64,000 bases of DNA, taken from positions 438,688-502,687 of the forward strand of contig NW_020194659.1 of NCBI RefSeq assembly GCF_002865645.1, in the 5' to 3' direction. The DNA is from Hyaloscypha bicolor E. Taxonomy: Eukaryota > Ascomycota > Leotiomycetes > Helotiales > Hyaloscyphaceae. Shown here one piece after another: positions 31,826 to 43,466 of this stretch (position 1 is its first letter; each line of letters begins with the position of its first letter). The position numbers and the translations under genes were made by a program. The notes under the pieces are model-generated. The model had not been told where the DNA came from. It did not search any database and saw only the letters and a list, made by a program, of their open reading frames with translations.

Positions 31826-32718
31826 ATGTCTTCGGAAGGCCATGATTCCTACGACCATGCCAACAAGATGGAGGCAGCGAATGGTGCAAGCGCCGCCCAG
31901 CTGGAGAGACTTAAGACCGCCGGCGGCCACGTCAACGACAGGACTCAGCCGTCTCTTCCTGTAGTCCATCGAAGCTTCGCAAACCCGGCTCCTCTGGGAT
32001 TGTTATCCTTTGCGACTGGTATGAACTTTTCTTGATTCTACCTTGGAATTTGCTAAGAAGTGATCAGGAATCTTCCTCATCTCCATCTTCGGTGTAAAAG
32101 TTCGAGGTGTAGCAACCCCGAATGTCTTGATTGGTGTGTTAATCTTCTTTGGAGGGGTTTGCCAATTTATTTCTGGAATAATGGAATTCATCAGCGGAAA
32201 TACGGTGAGTTGCTCTTCCCTATAGTTTATTCAGTGCTAATGTTTGTCTTCAGTTCGGCGCAACTGTCTTCCCCTCCTATGGAGCGTTCAACCTGTCCTA
32301 TGCTTTAATCTATCTTCCCGGTTCCGGGATCCTGGCAGCATACACCGACGCAACTACTGGTGAACTCAATGCCCAATTTCCGAATGCCCTCGCCATGTAC
32401 CTTTGGGCTTGGTTCATTCTTACCGTCATCTTCACCGTAGCTGCTATGCGCTCTTCTTGGGTGTTGTTCCTGGATTTGTTCTTCCTCGACATTGTGCTTC
32501 TTCTTCTGGCCTGCGGATACATGCTCAACGACTCGCGATTAGAAACTGCTGGAAGTGCGTTGGGATTTGTGGTGGCATTTTTGAGCTGTAAGTTGTCGCC
32601 TGCCTGCATTGGAAAATCTGCTGATCAACGAGCAGATTGGGCTGGGACTGCGGGACTGTTTGCGAATGGCATTACTCCTATCAACCTTCCTGTCTTCCCA
32701 ATGTACAGAGAAGAATAA
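31826..32718 (+). CDS. GPR1/FUN34/YaaH-family acetate transporter
   Basis: Four exons (31826-32018, 32068-32204, 32254-32587, 32636-32718) give 248 aa, the usual length of acetate/succinate channels of the Ady2/Gpr1 type. The signature NPAPLGLLSFATG is present at residues about 52-65. Six hydrophobic helices follow: IFLISIFGV, VLIGVLIFFGGVCQF, AFNLSYALIYLPG, LWAWFILTVIFTVAAM, LFLDLFFLDIVLLLLACGY and ALGFVVAFLSYWAGTAGL, with the C-terminal tail PINLPVFPM typical of the family. It sits in the plasma membrane. All introns have good donors and branch sites. It is divergent from the FAH/hydrolase fusion, so it may take up the substrate or a short-chain acid of that pathway. Confidence 0.9.
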
Positions 32719-33009
32719 TTACGAAAAGCCTTGAGCTGTGGGGTCCGGAGGCTCACAAGTGAGGACGTGGGTTTAAAGTATGAGATCGGAGTCCTTGATA
32801 GCTAGCTTGAAGCTTTTGTAATGTCCAAATTTATTCGAATGAAGACCATTACACACTTTAATTTCTTCGGCATAATTGATTTGTGCGTTAGGTGATCTCG
32901 AATGGTATCGAATTCTACTCTACCCAAATCTCCCTGATACCAGATACCGGATAACGGAAAATATTCTATCTTTCTTTTCTACCACTATCGGAGAAGCTGA
33001 ACCTTGATT

Positions 33010-33666
33010 TCAATCCCAATCGCCGTCCCCCAGCTTTCTCAATCCCACATACTTCTGTGGTTCTTTGAACTTATTTATCATCCCATCCGTCCTCCCAACT
33101 CTTAACGGCTTGCCAAATTCCTCCATCTCCTTCTTGCCATGAAATCTCCAAAACTGCCAACTACATTCCGCCCCACTGAAAGACCTGATAATCTGTTCAC
33201 CGCCAGGGTGCTCTTTCAAGAATTTTGAACAATCATAAACGATATTATCGACCACAATGACTTCCCCGTATTAGCGTAAAATATGAACCAGGAATCACAA
33301 TTGAACTTACACAAACCCCCATTTTCCACAGAATTCCTCTTCTTCACTTTCTCGGCTGGTATGAAGGTGTCACGTGCTGCGCACAGGCGTATATATAGCT
33401 TCTTCACCGCCCTTAGGGCACCATCATTCATACATATATTTACACAAACACACCACATTCCACTTCCACAGCTTGTCCAGGCCGTGACAGAAGGGAAGCC
33501 TTTCATCTGGGATGTCGCGGCTGATGATTGGGAATAATTCGGAGACTGTTGAAGTTGCGGGACCTATAGATACAGTCTCAATGTGCTGGGTCGTGTACTT
33601 TAGATCCTCCTCAAAAGCTGGGGGAGCTGTTGTGGCGGAACGTGCACCGAGCTTAAGCCACCCCAT
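33010..33666 (-). CDS. Cytochrome b5-domain protein
   Basis: Three exons (33444-33666, 33311-33376, 33010-33260; introns 67 and 50 nt) fit in phase, 179 aa. After an unconserved N-terminus (residues 1-75) the b5 fold reads FIPAEKVKKRN, FIVVDNIVYDCSKFLKEHPGG with the first heme His in HPGG, then ECSWQFWRFHGKKEM with the second heme His in RFHG. The heme pocket is complete. There is no C-terminal membrane anchor and no reductase or desaturase domain. The start at 33666 was chosen as the first ATG giving a compact N-terminus; the frame is open further upstream. It could donate electrons to an oxygenase; no intact partner oxygenase lies in the window. Confidence 0.75.
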
Positions 33667-34220
33667 GGCTCGCGGAGTCGAAGGTATGGGAGAAGATGGC
33701 GTGTAAGAAACTGAACGAAAAAACTTGAACGGGTCAAAGAGTCGGTCTGAGCAGGGTTCTCGGGGTGTGTGTTGGTAACGTGGCAATATGCGTATGTCAT
33801 GTTGAGCTTTAACGTCGACGTTTTCCACTGAGGTCGCTCACGGATCCACAGCAAGGGTTAGAGGCGGAGATGGCGGGGCTCAAATATCGTACTGGCAAAG
33901 TGGCTAGTGCTCATCATTCTAAATTCCCTTTCCGCAGTGACGGAAATTAATCAGAAACCATTCTCACTGGAGGTGTTTCACATATCGGGAAAGCTGGTAT
34001 TGGTGACTACTCGAGCACTTTTAAACCTTGCTACCTCGGTTCCCTTTTCATAAAGCCTGTTTCGGCAATCTTCCGTGAACCACAAATCTGGAACTCTGGA
34101 CAGTATCATACCTTTTTTAAAGGTTCAGAGAACTCACATTTGGTATCAGGCAAATCTTTCCTCACACCTGCAAGTCAGTCATTATCTCTTCAGTTGCCCA
34201 ATCCAATGCCCTCAAGACCT
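33667..34220. other. Intergenic, no gene seen
   Basis: Upstream of the cytochrome b5 gene. The frame of its first exon stays open to about 33828, so the protein could be longer at the N-terminus. Confidence 0.45.
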
Positions 34221-34543
34221 TTAAGCTAATCCCTCTAAACCGTTGCTAAGGTCTTGCTGAAAGAACGCGCCGATTGACTTTCGTACTTTCCCTTCGCCCA
34301 AGGGCTGGTTGGCCAGAAAAATCGCTTTTCTAACACGTCCTCGAAGCCAATTTCCTCCAGCCACTGCTTGTAATGCTGGGTATTGGCCCTCGGCCGCCCT
34401 GCTTTTGTTGCGCCGTCATTCAAGAGCAGAGCCCACGTGTACAGGTTCGAGTTGATTTGTGGCTCGCCAATGTATCCAAGTGGGGAAAGCGCGATAAGAC
34501 CCTTTTCTGCTTTGCTTGACAATATTAGATATCCTACCAACAA
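34221..34543 (-). pseudogene. 3' fragment of a SAM-dependent (LaeA/UMTA-like) methyltransferase
   Basis: From 34543 down, one frame reads LYTWALLLNDGATKAGRP, HYKQWLEEIGFEDVLEK and FFWPTSPWAKGK, the C-terminal block of fungal LaeA-like methyltransferases (ending in the W-P-x-x-P-W-A-K motif). Just after KGKY one base is lost. The normal continuation (SIGAFFQQDLSNGLEGLA, then TAA at 34221) is in the next frame. The SAM-binding half is absent upstream. It is a truncated and frameshifted relic without catalytic function. Confidence 0.7.
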
Positions 34544-35572
34544 CGCATTCGGGCCCTAGGCGGACGATTTTTATGCTCAAAAATATTGGCCTAAATGTCC
34601 TCCACCTTTTATAAGTAAAGGAACCGTTGCAGAAGTGAGCAATACACAGGAAGAAACTCAGCAGCGAAATGTTACCATCTTGGAACTCTTGGAACTCTAC
34701 AAAAAATCTAAATAATTGTTTCATTTATTATCACAAGCCGCGAAATGGCTACAAGCAAATGCTTCTATATCTATTATTTTGCTAGAGGCAGATAAATGTT
34801 GTGCAATACAAGCTATTGAACTTTTGAACTGTTGAGAGTGAAAATAACCGGGCGGTTCTCATACTTGAGTGCGATAATAGGGCAGGACCACACCTGTTCT
34901 CCAAGCAGAAAACCACATTCTGGTTTCTTTGTCATCACAATGTCCAATATATTCAGGATCAGTGGCTCTAGACACATTTTAGCCCACTAATCTATGCTCA
35001 ATACCATTGTGCCAAGCGTTCCAAGGTCCTCCGGGACAGATATGCGTCGACGTGAATCCACGGACAGCCATCAATTCGCCTCCCTTCAGAATTTTGAGAC
35101 GAGAAACCTTGTATTCTGAAATCTTGAGCAAAGAGCTCGACTTCCGAACTGACAGCCCGGAGTTCTAGATCGACAACGGGGATGGCGGAGTGCAAGCGGA
35201 GAAGGCGGAGAAGGCGGGAACGACTTTGAGCCTATTTCTGCACTAAGCAGTTCGTGCTGCACCCCCGCATTTTGCAACAACCTCCGCTATCCAACCACCA
35301 AGTGGAGTGGCCCGACACTTGGAAAGCACCAACCTCGGTCTGGGTCTCCATTGGGTGCAATAGACTGGGTCACCTTACCTGACGGTGTTAAACCTCCTCC
35401 GTCTCTCCGAACAGCCCCAACTGAATGCGGGGAAGTTATGCGAATGAAAGACTAGACGCGAGACCTAAGTTTCGAAAGCCAACAACAACTTATAAGCATT
35501 CAACGACTTCCCATAGCACTGAGTTCCCCCCATTGCTTCTACAGCTCTATTTCCCTCCTCGATACGTCCATA
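34544..35572. other. Intergenic, no gene seen
   Basis: About 1 kb. The methyltransferase N-terminal half is not found. The region upstream of 35573 is the amidohydrolase promoter. Confidence 0.45.
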
Positions 35573-37333
35573 ATGGCCCCTTCAAGGACCGGCGATCCAC
35601 TCCCAAGCTTCAGTCAAACCAGCACGATAAGTGAGCCATACAATGGACCTCCTCGGAATCTGGCAAATATCAACGCTATCAACTTCGACAAGGCCCTTCA
35701 GCCAAAGAAATACGAGATTCTTGGCACGCATCCAGAATCAAAGATCCTGTTCACCGATGTCAATATTCTTGACTCAACTGGAAAGGATCTGTACCGAGGG
35801 GATGTTCTCATCGAAGGAGAGAGGATTGCCAAGGTTGGCGTCGTTCCAGATGCCGATGAATTGAAGAAAGACCCGAAGGTTAGAGTGTTCCAGGGCAGAG
35901 GCCGGACGCTGATGAGTGGGTTGGGCGATGCTCATACTCATTTTACGTGGAACGGGGGAGATTTGAACCGACTGGGTGAACTCCCTGTTGAGGAGCACGT
36001 ACTGTTGACAGCCAGGAGCGCACAATGCTACATCGACTCGGGTTACACAATATATGTGTGATCGTGTGGAAGGGCCAAAATAAGCTAATAATTCCAAGGT
36101 GTTTCGGTGCAGCGTCTGCTAAAGACAGGCTAGATGTTGTCATTCGTGATGCAATCAACGCAGGAGATATTCCAGGACCCCGCTACCTAGCAAACGGAAA
36201 GGAGATGGCTCGGAGGGTATGCCAACTTGACTCCTTTACAATATCTAGATAGTCGTGGAACATTCTTGGCCTCTTCCTCAAAGATCTCAAGAGTGCCCGC
36301 GAGTCGGAACAGTTTATGAATATTGCTGACTCCGAGATTACTAGGACGGAGAACTTGTTGCTGGCATTACTGCTTATGCTGATGGTCCGGATGAGATGAG
36401 AGAAGTTATCCGGCATCACGTCGACATTGGAGTTGATCAGATCAAACTCAGCATGAGCGGAGAAGAAGTAAGTTAAGCCATCAGAGGTTGTTTTCCCCGT
36501 TAATAGGTCAAAGATCACAGAAATTCGGTCGGCACAGGATTGCTACTTCTCCGACGAGGAAACAGCTGCGTGTGTCGATGAAGCACATGCATTAGGGAAA
36601 AGGCTTTGTGCACACGCTCGAGCTCGTGACTCGGTGAAGATGTGCGTAAGGCATGGGGTGGATGTAATTTATCACGCTTCATTTATTGACCACGAGGGCA
36701 TGGATATGCTCGAAGCCAAGAAGACAAAGCATATTGTGGCACCTGGTATTAATTGGTTGATAGCTACTCGTAAGTGATGTGCAAAACTCAAGCCTGCATT
36801 TATCGGCTGATTTATTCCTAGTCCATGATGCCGCCGCCTTCGGGTATCCTAACGAGAAGGCCCAAGAAGTTGGGTATCAGAAAGAGCTCGACGCTGCCAT
36901 CCGCGGACTACGAGAGATGCACAGAAGAGGGATCACAGTCCTTCCTGGTGGTGACTATGGCTTCGCTTGGACCCCTCACGGCACCTACGCCAGGGATCTG
37001 GAGCATTTCGTGAAGCTACTCGGCTTCACCACTATGGAATCCATCATTGCTGCCACAGCTGGCGTCGCGAAGCTTTTCATGCGAGAGAATGAGCTAGGCA
37101 AAATTCAGGAGGGTTTCTATGCAGATTGTATTTTGGTTGATGGAAATCCCCTGGAAGATATCGCTGTACTTCAAGATCATGACAAGTTGAACGTTATTGT
37201 GATCAATGGAAGGGTGCACAAGGCAGGAAGAAAGGAGTATGTGGCGCCACCAGTTGCCGGGCAGGATCACAATGTACATCCGATTGTGCCTGACTTCCCT
37301 GAAGTCAAGAAGGAGATGCAGAAAAATTATTAA
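35573..37333 (+). CDS. Amidohydrolase-superfamily metal-dependent hydrolase (imidazolonepropionase-like)
   Basis: Five exons (35573-36057, 36099-36216, 36345-36467, 36514-36769, 36822-37333) fit in phase, 497 aa. Introns are 41, 128, 46 and 52 nt; the first, at 41 nt, is short and its donor is less certain. Metal ligands of the TIM-barrel are visible: HTH in GLGDAHTHFTW, Lys in IKLSMSG, His in LCAHARARD, His in VIYHASFID, and Asp in the GGDYGFAWTPHG strand. The N- and C-terminal beta-sandwich halves (SKILFTDVNILDSTG and GFYADCILVDGNPLEDIAVL) are present. Relatives hydrolyse cyclic amides, lactams or organophosphate-like esters; the substrate here is unknown. It is intact. Its neighbours (FAH/hydrolase fusion and transporter, 3-6 kb away) make a catabolic role possible. 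Confidence 0.85.
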
Positions 37334-38258
37334 TGTGATTGTTTGCTGGCGTTAGGGAATGGAAGGGGTCAACCGTGAAAGGCCACAAATCAAAGTGTGG
37401 TAAAAGTTTCGTGTAATTCCTTCTTATATTTGAAGCTATTTGTTTCCGCAAAATAAAATGTTTGTGAGGTATTCCCCTGACTGCACCATGTAGCCGTTTT
37501 TCTGTCCTGGCATAGGGGATTTCAAGAGGTTATTATATCTGTTTCTTATATAGAGAGGTGAGATGTCACATTGCAATTAAAAATACCCACATTTCTGAGG
37601 ATCCAGACATAAGATGTGCCTAGAACATAGTAATTCATTAACTACCAAATAACTCAATTATCTGCTCCTCTTTTACCTTGACTTCATAAAACCTTGGATC
37701 TACTAGCCCGGAGTAGTACTGTCGAGCTATCATGTGCAGAAGTTCGACAATTACGGATAGCCATAATAACTTCTAAATATAGCAATTGTTATTATCCCTC
37801 ATCCTTGGTAGTCACCACCTCAAACCGAAGAGCAGCAAAGTATCGTGCATTGCAATGACTTATTTTGTTCCTGTACAAACCTTTCTTCCAATCTTTTGAA
37901 GTGTTCGGTTGAGGATATGGGCTTAATCCAAACCTTTCCACAATATTCACTTCCTGAGTTTTTAGGTAAAGTGGTATAGAAATAGTGTTTGTTTCATAGA
38001 ACACAATTTTTAGACACATTCAGCTTGTGCTGTCGTGTGTAATGCATGGCCAGATTATGGACTTCACAGAGGCCAGCAAATTGTCATATCTATGTGTTGA
38101 CCAGGCATATAACAAAACCACCCAGCTAAAGTGCAATTTCATGAAAATAAACATAATAGGAAAGAGACCATCAACTCGATGAGCCCTTGAATTTGCTTCA
38201 GTCCTTCCACTTATATGTTTCCTATCAATGAAACTAAAAAAGAAACGATAGGCTCCAT
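37334..38258. other. Intergenic, no supportable gene
   Basis: AT-leaning. A 75-codon minus frame at 37792-38019 has no family features. Confidence 0.4.
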
Positions 38259-38704
38259 TTACGGCAAGGCCAGGAAAACCTTCAGCCATTGGTCATACTT
38301 CGGCGTTCCAAGACAAGTACTGGATCCCACCCATAAAAAGGCCAGTAAGCTATTTGCTGAATTTACTATAGGCGAAACTTACAGGCACGCAAGAAAATCC
38401 ATTGGTGCTACATCGGCCCAGGCTTTGATCCCCAACAGTGATGTCGTGGAACATTTGGGGAATGGCATAGAGGAGTGAGGTTTGCGAAATCGGTGGGTCC
38501 TTTGCCAATGGAAATGCGCTCGTCGTTGATTCGAGTGAAGATTGCTGCAACAAGAGGTGCTGACATTGAAGTTCCACCTTCCGATATGTTAAATACTTCA
38601 ACTACGAGAGCAACATCTCTACCGTTGAGGAATCCTGCACCAAGGGTACCATTAAGTGATGAGTACGAAGGGTAGGGTGGGTTGTGGTTCGCGAAGTACA
38701 GTAC
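38259..38704 (-). pseudogene. 3' remnant of a sedolisin (S53, tripeptidyl-peptidase-like) protease
   Basis: Minus-strand text from 38704: YFANHNPPYPSYSSLNGTLG, then GGTSMSAPLVAAIFTRINDERI, which carries the S53 catalytic serine block (S/G-G-T-S-x-S), then after a frame slip LLYAIPQMFHDITVGDQSLG and GFSCVP, a donor-like GTAAGT, and a last piece ending LGTPKYDQWLKVFLALP with stop at 38259. This order equals the C-terminal third of secreted fungal sedolisins, including the Ca2+-site region. At least two frameshifts interrupt it, and residues normally between the NGTLG and GGTS blocks are altered. The N-terminal two thirds are missing; the sequence above 38705 is repeat-like. Confidence 0.7.
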
Positions 38705-39184
38705 TAGTCAACTTATATTTGCCGAACAACCCTTTTACACCCAAACTCGGTTGTAACACTTTCACAACTGGCCACATTACGGGCATTTTACAGTAAAAAC
38801 GTGCCGATGCAATCGTTAATTGGATACTTCCCTTCGATTTCGCCTATTACGATAGTCCTAGGATTGCGTTATTATTAAGTTGTGTATATATAAATTCCTG
38901 CGTAATTGCCCGAGGCAACTTTTACACCAAAATTCGCTTAATTCCTAACGAAAATCGGGTCGTCGCAATTCACGATTTAATTATACTAGAACTACTTATT
39001 TCTAGATAATTTGGAATCGTAAGAAAGATTAACCGTATACTTTTCAATAGAAGAATAAGTTTCTATAGGGTTTCGCGCGTTGTGGGTGTTGCGATATATA
39101 GAGGGAAAGTAAGTAAAATCGCCATTTTGGTGGGGTTTCGGAAAGTTGGCGAATATCAGTTGACGGTGACTGTACCTGGGGTTA
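38705..39184. other. Repeat-like filler between sedolisin relic and transposon
   Basis: No coding sense. Composition and truncation of the sedolisin text at its edge suggest another decayed insertion, but I found no terminal repeats. Confidence 0.3.
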
Positions 39185-39252
39185 CTCGTCGGCTAATCCT
39201 CACCCTGTTTGGGCCGCCTCGCTACGCTCGTCGGTTGCAGTAACTCCGACAT
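39185..39252 (+). repeat. Left terminal inverted repeat of the pogo-type element
   Basis: 68 bp, starts CTCGTCGGCTAATCC and ends TAACTCCGACAT. It pairs imperfectly with 42142-42209 on the other strand. Confidence 0.85.
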
Positions 39253-39789
39253 ACCACTAACTCCGATATTTTATATAATTAATTAAATATTAATATAATT
39301 ATATAAGATATCGTAATAAAAAATTTATATTATTATAGAGCTTAATTAGCCTGTCAAAATAATATAATATAGGCCTTATATAACCTGTTTTAGCCTTTGT
39401 AATACGGAGATAAGTATTAATTTTTAGGCTAAAATTATTATATTATATTTACTTTTGCTATATATTAAGAGTCAAGTATAGGAATTACTCTTATTTCATA
39501 TAGTATTAGTTTCTTTAGCCTCCTATTAATATTATATACTAGCCTGTATACTAGTTTCCGTACTTTGGGTATTAATAGTATTAATCTTGCGCTTTTTCCC
39601 CCTAGGCTTCTTTCCCTGAGCAAGTAACTCCTGTCTTCTAGCCTCCTTTACTTCTTCTTCTATTCTCTTTCTCTTATTTCTTTTAGCTCTCTCTTATTCT
39701 CTTCTTATGGCCTTTTCAAGCTTCTCCTGCTCCTTGCGAGTAATATCCTCTTCTCTTTTCCTCTCTTTTTTAACCTTATTAAGTTTAGC

Positions 39790-41859
39790 TTAATGGCGGC
39801 GTTTGGCCCTCTTAAGCTTCTTCCGAGCTTTAGTTAAAGTATTCTCCTCCTCCTGCTTCTTACGAGCCTTAATTTGATATAAACCATTTCCAGATAAGAT
39901 AACTCGACCCCCCCCTAGTGGCTTCACGTGCTTTTGAAGGTTCTCTTTATCTATAAAAGAAGAAGGCTTAGCCCATATACTTTTTTTATCTTTTTTAGTA
40001 AGGTTCTCGCATATAATTATACCCAAATTAGCCTTAATCTGGGCTTCTTTCCTGAACTTATAATTAGATAATTACCTAGAAGGCAAGGATATCTTATCTT
40101 TATACTTTTCCAAAAAGGTAGTATATTTATATATATCTTTTGCTCTATAGAATATCTGGAAAAAGGGAGTTCTAGTATACTACTAATTATCTAGTCCGCG
40201 AATTCCTGAGTTCTCCTTACTATAATTAGTAAGCCTAGCTTCAGAAAAGGGTTCTACTAGATTATCTATAATATTTCTAATCTCGTTTTCGATTTCCAAA
40301 GCCCTAGGAAATAATAGAAGCTCTAAATCGTCTTTATTATTCTTATTAAGCTTGCTTAGGAATTCAGGGATATTATATAATTCGGGCTATTACTTTTATA
40401 TTATTAATTCCCTAGGCTTTATTCGGAGTTATGGTTTATTAGATAAAGGTATATAAATTCTAAGTAATAGATTAGTCTTGCTATAATTATAAATACGTCC
40501 TCTAGTACTCTTATTACTTAGTTTCTTGGCTATTTATTTCTTAAGAGCCTTTAAAACCATATTAGGATTAAATAGGTAAATACTAGTTTTTGCGAAAGCC
40601 AAATATATATTCTTTTTAGTAAAAGCTAGAGCTCTGATTTACTCATAGTACTATAGGAAAGTTATTTTCGTAAAATTGTTTTTATTTTTATAAATCTTGT
40701 CTTTAATTACTCTTAAATACTAGTACTTTTCCTGCTAGAAATACGTAATATCTAATAGTTAATACAGGTATATAAAGTATATAATTAGATAGAAATAGAT
40801 AATATCTAAAGACTCTATAGCTTAAATAAATTCGTATATTATATAGCTTCTATATCTATTAAATATTAGAAAACGATATCTGCCCTTAACTTATAATTTA
40901 GTCTATTAGTAGAAATGCCATAGCTACTTATAGGCTAGCTTATTATTCATATATTCATTTTCAGAGGTTATAATTTTAATGTTTAGGGCTAGATTATTAT
41001 TAAAATGCTTCTATATAAATATACTATCTAGTATAATAATAAATAGATTAAGCTCCCAGAAACTAGTAAATATATATTTTATAGCTATAACTAGCTTTCT
41101 TTATATAAGATTCTTTATAAATACCTAAACTTAGTTAATATAATTATATTTTTAGGGGCATTTTTAATAGGGTAGTTTTTTACTTATATACTTTATATTC
41201 TTATAAGTAATTATAATAGTACTTTATATATATCTTACCCGGAATCTAATCTTGTCTATATTATATTAATTACTCTCGTAAATATTATACTTTTCCTTTA
41301 TGGCCTTTAGATTATTAAAGTACTTTATAATAATTTCGGGGATAAGAGTATTCTTTCTTTTATAGTTTATAGGCTTAGTATAAACTATATGATACTGGCC
41401 TAATTTCCTCTGTTTTTCTACCTAATAAAGGGCCTATATATCTCTAATTCGGTCTATAGGAGAGAGTATTTAACCCGTAGCCTTCAAAATTAATATAGCT
41501 ATTATAATAACTATATTATATTATAAAGGGTAATTCCTCTTAATATATATATTTATATACTATATTAAGCTTGCTTTCTGGGCCTTATTTAAATACGTAT
41601 TATATCCTCTATTTTCCGAAAGAGGCTTAGATCCTTTATATTAATTGAAACATATTAAGTAAGGCATATTAAATATAGAGGCAGAGATTTATAGGTTTGT
41701 AATTTCGGTTTCTGCAGGATCCTTTCAAGTACATATGGCCTTCTTTATTCGCTCCTCCTATACTATATACTAAACCGTCTTATACTATAGGAGTTTTTTG
41801 AGCCTCTAAACCACTTCCTCGTTCTTTTCTCTCGCTATACGGCATATGGCTTTAGGCAT
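39790..41859 (-). pseudogene. Transposase relic of the pogo-type element
   Basis: It starts near the Met at 41859 and ends with a basic tail (stop at 39790). HTH and DDE-nuclease text is readable only between many stops. Damage is dominated by TA-creating changes, consistent with RIP. Confidence 0.7.
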
Positions 41860-42141
41860 GGTGGCGTATTCGATGATTTAGATAGGAATAGAGTAGTATT
41901 AAGAAGTAAATTAGATATGATTTTTATATATAAGATTATACCGAGGCCGCTTAGTAAGCTCCGATAATTTACTTAATTAATTATTACTATAACCGGATAT
42001 GCTTTAATTAAAAAATACTTTATTAGGTAATTACTAGTCTAAGTAAGGGCTATAATTATATAAAAAAATTATTTTAATTGGATATATGGTTATTTTTTAA
42101 TATAATAAAAACGACTAAAAATCGATGTCGGAGTTGCTGCA

Positions 42142-42209
42142 ATGTCGGACTTGCTGCAACCAGCGAGCTTAGCGAGCTGGCCCGAACTGGGTGCGGAATT
42201 GCCTGCGAG
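42142..42209 (-). repeat. Right terminal inverted repeat of the pogo-type element
   Basis: Reverse complement begins CTCGCAGGCAATTCC and ends GCAAGTCCGACAT. Same length as the left copy. Confidence 0.85.
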
Positions 42210-42444
42210 TAGTCAGGAAAAGAAAGATTTAACTGATTTAATTCGCGAACTTACGAATTGATGGCGTCTTGCTGGTAGCTGGGTTGAGCATATATGTTAC
42301 TGAAACCACCCCCAGAGAAGAAACTGGTAACCGCCGTCTCACAGTTAATTAGTCAGTCTGAATATATTCTATATCAGAGAGTTTCCCGACTCCAATTCTT
42401 TCAAAACAATTATTGCTCTCAGGCCTTCAATTCGGATTGCCTCT

Positions 42445-43466
42445 TTACATCTTTAGAGCCTTAAACTTTTCCGCAGCATCTACCAGTGCCTCCTCAATCT
42501 TGTTCTCATGTGCACTATGCCCACAATCCGCTATAACCGAATACTCTACATTCGAATTCTCCTTCCCTCCAAGTGCCTGATACAAGTCCCAACTCGTCTT
42601 TGCCGGACAAACAACATCATACCTGCCCTGCACAATAATTATTGGTAAATGCTTAATTTTATACGCCTCTTCAATTAATTGCCCATCGCGCATCCACCCA
42701 GCATTGACAAAGAAGTGGCACTCAATGCGAGCACACGCAAGGGCCCATTTTGGATTCTCTGCTTTTTTAATATATTCCCGGTTCACGATCAACTCGACTG
42801 CAGAACTCTCCCAGGTGCTCCATGCACCGGCACATTTCAGCTTCTCCTCCTCATCATCGCCTGTGAGTCTCTTATAGTATGCTTTTATCATATCACCCCT
42901 TTCTGCCTCAGGGATGCAAGCTTTATACGGCTCAAAATAATCAGGGAACAGCCTGTCTGCCCCCTTCTGGTAAAACCACTCCAACTCTTCGCGGCGAAGG
43001 GTAAAGATCCCCCGGAGGATCAGGCCTATACAGCGCTCAGTGTGCCTCTGGGAATACGCCAGTGATAAAGTAGAGCCCCACGAGCCGCCAAATACTATCC
43101 ACTTTTCGATTTCCAGGTGTTTTCGGAGTGCTTCAATGTCGGCGACAAGGGTCCAGGTTGTGTTGTCATCGAGGGAGGCGGAAGGGAGGGATTTGCCAGA
43201 GCCACGCTGGTCGAAGAGGATGCTGCGGTAGTGGGTTGGGTCGAAGTACTGTCTATCCGAGTCCACGGTTCCTTGGTCACAGGCTTAGTACAACTAAACG
43301 AGGATATAGTTAGCCGTGATACCTTACCTTCTCCTGGACCCCCATGCAGGTGTACGATAGGAACACCAGTTGCGATGCCACAATCTTCGTAGTAAATTGA
43401 GTGAATAGAGGAGACTTGAAGGTGGCCAGACTCCCGTACTGGAAAGGGGGAATGGATTGGCGCCAT
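42445..43466 (-). CDS. Prolyl aminopeptidase (proline iminopeptidase, S33)
   Basis: It releases N-terminal proline from peptides. Two exons (43328-43466, 42445-43271; 56-nt intron) give 321 aa, the full family length. The family blocks are HLHGGPGEG (oxyanion site), FDQRGSGKS, GGSWGSTLSLAYSQ with the nucleophile Ser, LRGIFTLRR, the cap-domain WSTWESSAVEL, ECHFFVNAGW, IIVQGRYDVVCP with the catalytic Asp, and ADCGHSAHE with the catalytic His. There is no signal peptide, so it is cytosolic. It lies 235 bp from the transposon end; that insertion did not damage the coding region but occupies its downstream side. Confidence 0.93.

Larger units (their letters stand above)
39185..42209 (-). mobile_element. 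RIP-damaged pogo/Fot1-type (Tc1-mariner superfamily) DNA transposon
   Basis: A 3025-bp element bounded by imperfect 68-bp terminal inverted repeats and flanked by TA on both sides (39183-39184 and 42210-42211), the target duplication of the Tc1-mariner superfamily. The inside is strongly TA-rich except at the ends. Minus-strand text still aligns by eye with pogo-type transposases: an N-terminal psq-like helix-turn-helix (KPLSENRGYNT), a W-x-x-H-F block followed by YRFLIFN and a SLDII strand of the DDE nuclease core, and a Lys/Arg-rich C-terminus. Stops are everywhere, so it is inactive. It sits between the sedolisin relic and the prolyl aminopeptidase. Confidence 0.85.
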
